A model generated the notes under the pieces. It searched no databases and was not told where the DNA came from. It saw only the letters and a program-made list of their open reading frames with translations. From NCBI GenBank assembly GCA_015486775.1, contig WFRA01000283.1, positions 1 to 11,418 on the forward strand: DNA of 11,418 nucleotides, in the 5' to 3' direction. The DNA is from Kiritimatiellales bacterium (lineage in GTDB: Bacteria; Verrucomicrobiota; Kiritimatiellia; Kiritimatiellales; Pontiellaceae). Positions 1 to 5,485 of the stretch are shown piece by piece (position 1 is the first letter of the stretch; each line of letters opens with the position of its first letter). The position numbers were made by a program, and so were the translations under genes.

Positions 1-480
1 ATCATCAGCGGCCTGAGCATGGGCGTGCTGCTGATCGAGTCGGCGATCAAGGGCGGCTCGATGCACACCGCCGAGGCGGCCACCGAGCAGGGGCGCACGG
101 TCTTTGCCCTGCCGGGGCGGATCGACACCCCCGGCGCGCGCGGCCCGCATATGCTGATCAAGAACGGAGCCAAGCTTGTCGAGCGGCTCGACGATATTCT
201 GGAGGAGTATGAATTTTTGATTCCGCCGGAGGAGCGCGAAGCGCCGCGGGACGAAGTGGCCGCGCGCCCCGACGTTCCGCTTTCGGAAACGGAGACGAAG
301 GTGGTGGAGGCGCTGTGGCAGGAGCCGCTCGACGCCGACGCGCTCGCACGCGAAGCGGGCTTGAAAAGCCATGAGCTTAGCGGCCTGCTGCTCGGCCTTG
401 AGATGAAGCGCGTCGTGAAGATGCTGCCCGGCCGCATGGTCGAGCTGGCAGAGGACTTGAAATTAATGCGTAATGGGTGA
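1..480 (+). CDS. dprA: DNA processing protein DprA, C-terminal part (5' truncated by window edge)
   Basis: The reading frame is open from base 1 and ends at TGA 478-480, giving the last 159 residues. It starts inside the conserved IISGLS stretch of the DprA Rossmann fold. Next come the family signatures around GGSMHTAEAATEQGR, VFALPGRID and RGPHMLIKNGAKLVE. From about residue 94 of the fragment (base 280) a winged-helix domain follows (LSETETKVVEALW onward), as in many DprA/Smf proteins. In the known family, DprA binds incoming single-stranded DNA in the cytoplasm and loads RecA during natural transformation. Roughly the first 200 residues lie outside the window, so the start cannot be judged. 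The gene commonly precedes topA; here a restriction-modification pair intervenes. The stop lies only 10 bases before the next likely start, suggesting co-transcription. The identification is firm; whether this organism is transformable is not shown. Confidence 0.93.
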   Translation: MISGLSMGVLLIESAIKGGSMHTAEAATEQGRTVFALPGRIDTPGARGPHMLIKNGAKLVERLDDILEEYEFLIPPEEREAPRDEVAARPDVPLSETETKVVEALWQEPLDADALAREAGLKSHELSGLLLGLEMKRVVKMLPGRMVELAEDLKLMRNG

Positions 481-486
481 AGGATC
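472..486 (+). repeat. Left copy of short direct repeat flanking the R-M pair
   Basis: The sequence AATGGGTGAAGGATC spans the dprA stop codon. It matches AATGGGAAGGATC at 2682-2694 except for a 2-base TG insertion. The two copies lie immediately outside the restriction-modification reading frames. The AAGGA part also serves as a ribosome binding site, so part of the match could be functional convergence. Confidence 0.45.
480..484 (+). promoter_or_regulatory. Ribosome binding site for the restriction endonuclease gene
   Basis: AAGGA overlaps the last base of the dprA stop codon and lies 6 bases before ATG 491. It decides in favour of the start at 491 rather than the in-frame ATG at 473, which lacks a good upstream match. 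The restriction gene would thus be translated right where ribosomes finish dprA. Confidence 0.55.
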
Positions 487-490
487 GGGT

Positions 491-1150
491 ATGGTAAAAA
501 AGAAAAAACTGACGATAGCCGGACTGAAGAGGGCGGCGAAGGCTTTTGCCCGTACCGAATCGAAACACGATGACCCCGAACTCTTTGGAATTACTGACGG
601 GAAGGCGGTCGGAACCTATTTGGAGCATAAATTTCAAAAGTACCTACATTTAGAATATGGGTATGTAGAGGGTTCATCTGCTCGCGGGATTGATTTCCCT
701 GAACTGCTGGTTGATATGAAGGTTACCAGCATCAAGCAACCGCAGTCCTCCTGCCCATTCAAGTCTGCGCGACAAAAGCTCTATGGACTCGGCTACTCGC
801 TTCTGGTGTTTGTCTATGAAAAAAAGGACGATGAAGCAAGTAGAACCAGTCGCTTGAATATTCTTCACACGGTCTTTGTTCAAGAAGCTCGAACAGCGGA
901 TTTCCAGACCACAACAGGCTTGAAGAAAATCATTGAAAACGATGGGAATATTGACGACGTACTAGCCTTCTTCGAGGAGCGCATGTTGCCTGTCGATGGG
1001 ATACAGGCGCGGTCGTTGGCGGAAGAGGTCATTGGGAATCCGCCGAGCATAGGCTATCTGGCGATTTCCAATGCATTGCAATGGCGGCTTCAGTATAGCC
1101 GGGTAATTAACGAAGCTGGTTCTGTTAGCGGAATTGACAGGGTTCTCTAA
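491..1150 (+). CDS. Probable type II restriction endonuclease, PD-(D/E)XK-like
   Basis: This is a 219-residue protein, lysine-rich at its start. A PD-(D/E)XK-like active site is visible as GIDFPELLVDMKVTS: D68, then D75-x-K77, with E45 upstream as a possible extra metal ligand. A strand-like LGYSLLVFVYE (about 100-110) follows. The short length and immediate pairing with a DNA methyltransferase make a type II endonuclease the best reading; the recognition sequence cannot be told. ATG 491 is chosen because GAAGGA at 479-484 gives a Shine-Dalgarno match about 6 bases upstream. An in-frame ATG at 473 would add six residues and overlap dprA by 8 bases. The stop and the methyltransferase start share one base (TAATG at 1148-1152), implying translational coupling. 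The endonuclease lies upstream of its methyltransferase. Base composition is AT-richer than in the neighbours, suggesting acquisition by transfer. The specific endonuclease family was not recognised. Confidence 0.75.
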   Translation: MVKKKKLTIAGLKRAAKAFARTESKHDDPELFGITDGKAVGTYLEHKFQKYLHLEYGYVEGSSARGIDFPELLVDMKVTSIKQPQSSCPFKSARQKLYGLGYSLLVFVYEKKDDEASRTSRLNILHTVFVQEARTADFQTTTGLKKIIENDGNIDDVLAFFEERMLPVDGIQARSLAEEVIGNPPSIGYLAISNALQWRLQYSRVINEAGSVSGIDRVL

Positions 1151-2682
1151 TGTCGAAAAGAAACGAATTTGGTGATTTCCAGACTCCGATTAATTTGGCC
1201 ACCAAGGTGGTTGGGTCGCTGTCGGATCGGTTTGGCACTCCGGGATTGGTCATTGAGCCCACGTGTGGAATGGGCAACTTCATTGATGCGGCTTTTTCAA
1301 GGTGGGGGGATAAATGTCTTTATTCGGGATCAGAGATTAATCCAGAATATTGTGTGTCTGCGCGGCAACGGTTTTCGGAGACGGATCGGGTTTCCATCAT
1401 GGAACGCGATTTTTTTTCGACAGAATGGGAAGAAGTGTTTTCTGCCTGCTCAGCCGGATATACGCTGGTACTGGGAAATCCCCCCTGGATCACGAATTCG
1501 GAGTTGGGGATTCTGAAAAGTTCAAATCTTCCTGACAAGGCAAATTTTCAAGGCCTACGCGGATTTGACGCAAAAACGGGCAAAGCAAATTTCGATATTG
1601 CTGAATGGATGATTATTCGTCTCGTGGAGGCATTACTGGATGGCGGTGTTCTGGCGATGCTTTGCAAGACAGCAACGGCCAGAAAGGTATTAACGCATTT
1701 CTGGAAAACAGGCGTGCCCATTTCGGAAGAGGGTGTGTTTCTTATTGATGCAAAGAAGAGTTTTGATGTTTCGGTTGATGCTTGCCTTTTGGTTGTGAGG
1801 GCGGGCGGAATGACTGAACAGTTTGCATCGGTCTACGAGTCGCTTGACGCAACAACGGCAATGAGCCGTTTCGGTATTTTGAACGGGGAGTTGGTTGCGA
1901 ATATCGATGATTACGAGCGATGTCGAGAGATTGACGGATTTTCCAACTATAAGTGGCGGTCCGGAATAAAGCATGATGCCTCCAAGGTGATGGAGCTACA
2001 TTTCCGGGAAGGTGGTTTTGTAAATGGTTTTGGAGAAAAATGTCAGCTTGAAAGCGAGTATGTCTACCCGTTGTTGAAATCATCCGATGTTGGCAACGGT
2101 CGGTTGGTTCCCAGGAAATACGTTATTGTCACACAGCAGAAAGTCGGGGAACCCACCGACACGATAAAGACGAAGGCACCCAAAACGTGGAAGTATCTCG
2201 AATCGCATGCCTCCATTCTCGATGCAAGGAAGAGCTCCATCTATAAAAAGCGTGCCCGGTTTTCAATCTTTGGAATCGGTGGATACAGTTTTTCGGAATG
2301 GAAGGTTTCTATTTCCGGACTCTACAAACGACTTCGTTTCGAGGCGGTACCTCCGGTGGATGGGAAACCCATGATGGTTGACGACACATGTTACTTCTTC
2401 CCTTGCGAAACCGAGGGTGAAGCAAAATTCTGGGCTGGGTTGCTGAATTCCGAAATTTGTCTCCGATTTTTGCATTCTCTCGTTTTCTTTGATGCCAAGC
2501 GTCCAGTGAATATTGATGTTTTGCGGCGCATCGACTTTGCGCAATTGGCGCGAAAAATGGGAGTATTTGGGCAGGCTTTGGTTTACTTGGAGAAGGCAGG
2601 CATGTACGAGGGCGATCAACAGCCCCTGTTGGTTTTTGAGGACACTCCAAAATACAAAACAAAGAATAAGCCTACGGATTGA
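1150..2682 (+). CDS. N6-adenine DNA methyltransferase, TaqI/Eco57I-like (gamma type)
   Basis: This 510-residue protein transfers a methyl group from S-adenosylmethionine to adenine, protecting host DNA from the neighbouring endonuclease. The motifs run in gamma order: motif X FGDFQTP (7-13), motif I EPTCGMGNF (36-44), motif II GSEINPEY (60-67), motif III region ERDFF (85-89) and catalytic motif IV LGNPPW (108-113). The C-terminal part, with DDTCYFF and LLNSEICLRFL (about 410-445), resembles the TaqI-like target-recognition domain. The ATG overlaps the last base of the endonuclease stop. No separate Shine-Dalgarno is evident, so translation probably depends on reinitiation after the endonuclease. 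A stand-alone methyltransferase is unlikely given the coupled partner. No stem-loop with a T tract follows directly. The sequence is AT-rich compared with dprA and topA. The amino-methyltransferase assignment is strong; target specificity is unknown. Confidence 0.9.
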   Translation: MSKRNEFGDFQTPINLATKVVGSLSDRFGTPGLVIEPTCGMGNFIDAAFSRWGDKCLYSGSEINPEYCVSARQRFSETDRVSIMERDFFSTEWEEVFSACSAGYTLVLGNPPWITNSELGILKSSNLPDKANFQGLRGFDAKTGKANFDIAEWMIIRLVEALLDGGVLAMLCKTATARKVLTHFWKTGVPISEEGVFLIDAKKSFDVSVDACLLVVRAGGMTEQFASVYESLDATTAMSRFGILNGELVANIDDYERCREIDGFSNYKWRSGIKHDASKVMELHFREGGFVNGFGEKCQLESEYVYPLLKSSDVGNGRLVPRKYVIVTQQKVGEPTDTIKTKAPKTWKYLESHASILDARKSSIYKKRARFSIFGIGGYSFSEWKVSISGLYKRLRFEAVPPVDGKPMMVDDTCYFFPCETEGEAKFWAGLLNSEICLRFLHSLVFFDAKRPVNIDVLRRIDFAQLARKMGVFGQALVYLEKAGMYEGDQQPLLVFEDTPKYKTKNKPTD

Positions 2683-2694
2683 ATGGGAAGGATC
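2682..2694 (+). repeat. Right copy of short direct repeat flanking the R-M pair
   Basis: AATGGGAAGGATC begins on the last base of the methyltransferase stop codon. It repeats the sequence at the dprA end (472-486) apart from a 2-base gap. It may be a footprint of cassette insertion or of duplication-mediated acquisition. Confidence 0.45.
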
Positions 2695-2728
2695 AGCCGA
2701 GGATTTTAAGAGCAGGATTTAGAGAATA

Positions 2729-2784
2729 GTACTGCGTGTTGCGTACTTCGGTTTTTGAAGAGCGCAATACGAAATACGTAGTAC
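2729..2784. repeat. Long imperfect hairpin in the spacer before topA
   Basis: Outer arms GTACTGCGT (2729-2737) and ACGTAGTAC (2776-2784) pair at all nine positions with one G:U. Inner arms TTGCGTACTTC (2739-2749) and GAAGAGCGCAA (2757-2767) pair at ten of eleven positions (one of them a G:U) around a 7-base loop. One unpaired base on the left and eight on the right separate the two stems. No T tract follows, so it does not look like a terminator. A REP/MITE-like element or an RNA structure in the topA leader is possible. Confidence 0.55.
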
Positions 2785-2793
2785 GTAATAATT
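2766..2793 (+). repeat. 7-bp tandem repeat (consensus AATACGT), four units
   Basis: Consecutive units are AATACGA (2766-2772), AATACGT (2773-2779), AGTACGT (2780-2786) and a degenerate AATAATT (2787-2793). The array ends directly at the topA ribosome binding site. Two related units, AATGCGT and AATGGGT, stand end to end at 465-478 at the other boundary of the R-M cassette. Confidence 0.6.
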
Positions 2794-2797
2794 GGAG
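2794..2797 (+). promoter_or_regulatory. Ribosome binding site for topA
   Basis: GGAG lies 5 bases upstream of ATG 2803. This fixes the topA start, which also matches the family's usual N-terminus (short MSKNLVIVESPAKA-type opening). Confidence 0.7.
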
Positions 2798-2802
2798 AAA
2801 AC

Positions 2803-5352
2803 ATGAGCAAGAATCTGGTAATTGTGGAGTCGCCGGCAAAGGCAAAGAAGATCAACAAGTTTCTGGGCAAGGACTATACGGTGATGGCCTCGGTGGGCCA
2901 CGTGCGCGACCTGCCGCCGAAAAAGTTGGGCGTGAAGGTGGATAACGATTTCAAGCCGGAATATGTGGCCACCACGCGCGGCAAGAAAATCCTCAAGGAG
3001 CTGAAGGCCGAGGCAAAGAAGTGCGAGAATGTCTATCTCGCTCCCGACCCCGACCGCGAGGGGGAGGCGATTGCCTGGCACCTTTTCGAGGCGCTCAAGA
3101 AGACGGTGCCGGAGGAAAATTTCTATCGGGTAACCTACAACGAAATCACCAAGCCTGCAATTTTGGCGGCATTCGAGAATCCGGAAAAGATTGATATGGA
3201 TCGGGTGAACGCGCAGCAGGCGCGGCGGATCCTCGACCGCTTGGTTGGTTTTCAGGGCAGTCCGGTGGTGCGCAAGCAGATCCGCGGGGCCAATAGCGTG
3301 GGTCGTGTGCAGACGGTAGCGCTGCGCCTGGTGGTGGAACGCGAAAAGGAGATTTCCGGGTTCAAGCCGGAAACCTATTTCACGGTCGGTGCGGAAGTCC
3401 GCAAGCAGGAGGCACCGCTCGATCCGTTTACGGTCAAGCTGGCGCGGATCAACAACGAGCCGATTGGCGTGAAGGATCGCAAGCTGTTGCCAGGCGCGGT
3501 GAAAACGCAAGAGCAGCTCGAAGGGATTCAGAAGGAACTCGACAACAGCCCACTGAAGGTTGGCGATGTGATCACCAAAGAGGTGACCCGCCGCGCCCGT
3601 CCGCCATTCATCACCAGCACACTCCAGCAGTCGGCCTCCGGCGCGCTCGGCTATGCGCCCGCCCGCACAATGGGCATTGCGCAGAAGCTCTATGAGAACG
3701 GACTCATCACCTACATGCGTACCGATTCGTTCAACATTGCCGCCACCGCGCTGGACGAATGCCGCGGATTTATTGGCAATAGCTACGGCGCGGAATATCT
3801 GCCCGGAAAGCCCAACTTCTACAAAAGCAAGGGCGCGGCGCAGGAGGCGCACGAAGCCATCCGCCCGACCGATGTCGCTGTCCAGCCCGGCAACGAGGGC
3901 ATGAAGCTTGATCTTGCGGAGCAAAAGCTCTACAAGCTGATTTGGCAGCGGTTTGTCTCCAGCCAGATGGTGCCCGCCCGGATTTCCCGCCGCACGGTGG
4001 AGGTCGAGGCCGGCTCCGAAAACACCTATTTGTTCCGCGCCACCTCCTCGGAGATTGTCTTCCCCGGCTACATGAAGGCCAGCGGCATCGAGGCCGCCGC
4101 CGATAAACCAAAGAACGGCGAGGGCGAAAGCACGGAAACCGTGCTCCCTCCCCTGGCGCGGGGCGAAAACCTCGATGTGCTCGACTGGCTGACGGAGCAG
4201 AAGGAGACCAAACCGGTTGCCCGCTACACCGAGGCCTCGCTCATCAAGGCGCTGGAGGAAAACGGGGTGGGACGTCCGAGTACCTACGCGGCGATTATGT
4301 CGAAGCTCGACGAGCGCGAGTATGTCGTCAAGGAAAAGCGCTCGCTCATCCCCACCCCGCTGGGCATGGAGCTGGTCGACCTCGTCCTCAAGACCGAGGA
4401 AAAGCTCAAGTCCGACAACAAGGTCGACCTGTTCGAGACCCGCTTCACGGCCGACATGGAGAGCAAGCTCGACGAGGTCGAGGAAGGCAAGATCGAGTGG
4501 ACGGCCATGATGCAGGAGTTTTATCCCTCGTTGCTCGAATGGATCGAACATGCCAAGGAGACCGCCGATCCGGTGTTCGTGCAGAAATGTTTCCAAGCCT
4601 TGGAAAACGTCACCGAGTGGGCGGAGCCCGTCAAGTCTGGCCGTCGCGTCTACGACGACCGCAAGACCTTCGGGGATCTCAAGGAAAAGGTTGGCGTGGG
4701 TGCCAAGCTCTCCAAACGGCAGGGCGAGATGCTGCACAAGATGTGCTGCCGCTACATCAAGCAGGTTCCGGAAGAGCTGGCGAAGGAACTGGAGCTGGTC
4801 GAGCCGGAGGCCGTGCGCCCCGATACCGTCCGCAAGCTGGAGCTGCTGGCGGGGCTAAAATACGAAGAGCCGCGCACGGTCGGCAAGCGCACCTACGACG
4901 ACGGCAAGTTTATCTCGTCCTTGGGCGACCAGGTCAAGATGGGCAAGCGACTGAGCGAGCGCCAGGCGGCCTATCTCGACACGCTACTTACCAAATATTC
5001 CGGGCAGATCGAAAACTTCGAGGCCATCCGCAAGGAGCTCGGGCTCGACGAGAAGAAGGATGTGGTAGCTGATCCCGCCATTGCCCCGATCCTCGCGGCC
5101 TTCGGGTCGGTGACGGAATGGGCGGAGCCAGTCAAGCGCGGCAAGCGCGTGTTTGACGACAAGGAGTTTATTGAGTCGCTCGCTGGGCAGTTTAAAGTCA
5201 AAGGAACGCTCTCAGATCGTCAGGTTGCCGCGCTCAAGCGGGTCGTGGCGAAATATGCCACCCAGATCCCCAACTATGCCGACTTGCAAGAGCAACACGA
5301 ACTCCCCGCCCCGCGCAAGCCCAAGGAGAAGACGGCGGAAGCCGCCAACTAA
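2803..5352 (+). CDS. topA: DNA topoisomerase I (type IA) with three C-terminal repeats instead of zinc ribbons
   Basis: This 849-residue enzyme relaxes negatively supercoiled DNA by cutting one strand. The Toprim domain opens with VIVESPAKA (E9) and has the metal motif DPDREGE (D82, D84, E86). The active-site tyrosine is Y304 in LITYMRTDS, with R306 beside it. EAHEAIRPT (348-356) and ENGVGRPSTYAAI (486-498) are further family signatures. The catalytic core ends near residue 590. After that there are no CxxC zinc ribbons; the only cysteines are C596, C648 and C649. Instead three related units of about 65 residues occur at roughly 596-662, 677-743 and 761-828, followed by a charged tail. GGAG 5 bases upstream supports the start. 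The gene ends in a terminator. Usually topA follows dprA closely; here the spacer carries repeats and no clear promoter was recognised. Catalytic identity is very secure; the role of the repeats is unknown. Confidence 0.97.
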   Translation: MSKNLVIVESPAKAKKINKFLGKDYTVMASVGHVRDLPPKKLGVKVDNDFKPEYVATTRGKKILKELKAEAKKCENVYLAPDPDREGEAIAWHLFEALKKTVPEENFYRVTYNEITKPAILAAFENPEKIDMDRVNAQQARRILDRLVGFQGSPVVRKQIRGANSVGRVQTVALRLVVEREKEISGFKPETYFTVGAEVRKQEAPLDPFTVKLARINNEPIGVKDRKLLPGAVKTQEQLEGIQKELDNSPLKVGDVITKEVTRRARPPFITSTLQQSASGALGYAPARTMGIAQKLYENGLITYMRTDSFNIAATALDECRGFIGNSYGAEYLPGKPNFYKSKGAAQEAHEAIRPTDVAVQPGNEGMKLDLAEQKLYKLIWQRFVSSQMVPARISRRTVEVEAGSENTYLFRATSSEIVFPGYMKASGIEAAADKPKNGEGESTETVLPPLARGENLDVLDWLTEQKETKPVARYTEASLIKALEENGVGRPSTYAAIMSKLDEREYVVKEKRSLIPTPLGMELVDLVLKTEEKLKSDNKVDLFETRFTADMESKLDEVEEGKIEWTAMMQEFYPSLLEWIEHAKETADPVFVQKCFQALENVTEWAEPVKSGRRVYDDRKTFGDLKEKVGVGAKLSKRQGEMLHKMCCRYIKQVPEELAKELELVEPEAVRPDTVRKLELLAGLKYEEPRTVGKRTYDDGKFISSLGDQVKMGKRLSERQAAYLDTLLTKYSGQIENFEAIRKELGLDEKKDVVADPAIAPILAAFGSVTEWAEPVKRGKRVFDDKEFIESLAGQFKVKGTLSDRQVAALKRVVAKYATQIPNYADLQEQHELPAPRKPKEKTAEAAN
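4588..5286 (+). repeat. Three-copy protein repeat encoded in the topA 3' third
   Basis: Units lie at residues 596-662, 677-743 and 761-828 (bases 4588-4788, 4831-5031, 5083-5286). Each has a proline-glycine-basic segment followed by a YDD/FDD element (RRVYDD, KRTYDD, KRVFDD). A glycine/leucine helix then ends in LSKRQ, LSERQ or LSDRQ, followed by a basic helix ending in RYIKQ, KYSGQ or KYATQ. Units 1 and 3 share VTEWAEPVK and are close at DNA level (4609-4635 against 5110-5136). Spacing of the aligned EP pair is 81 and 86 residues. Confidence 0.85.
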
Positions 5353-5382
5353 CCCCGTTGGCTCAATTCCGACACCACAAAG

Positions 5383-5405
5383 GCGGGGCTTTGGCTCCGC
5401 TTTTT
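5383..5405 (+). terminator. Rho-independent terminator of topA
   Basis: GCGGGGC (5383-5389) pairs with GCTCCGC (5394-5400) as a 7-bp stem with one G:U, around the loop TTTG, and is followed by TTTTT (5401-5405). In the opposite direction the G:U becomes an A-C mismatch and no T tract of note follows. The element therefore serves topA rather than the convergent patatin gene. Confidence 0.85.
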
Positions 5406-5485
5406 ACTTGGGTAGACTGTAGAAAATACCCCGTTATCTCGAATCCTGATTGCTTTATGCTCCAACTCGCTTGATTCCGCTCCCC

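Noticed and set aside
2729..2784. Hairpin as a terminator for the R-M cassette
   Set aside because: The stem is interrupted and no run of T follows the right arm, so intrinsic termination is not supported.
2719..4737. 672-residue open frame on the minus strand opposite topA
   Set aside because: It lies wholly antisense to a topA gene with all catalytic motifs. Its leucine/arginine/histidine-rich translation is the usual mirror of GC-rich codon use and shows no domain.
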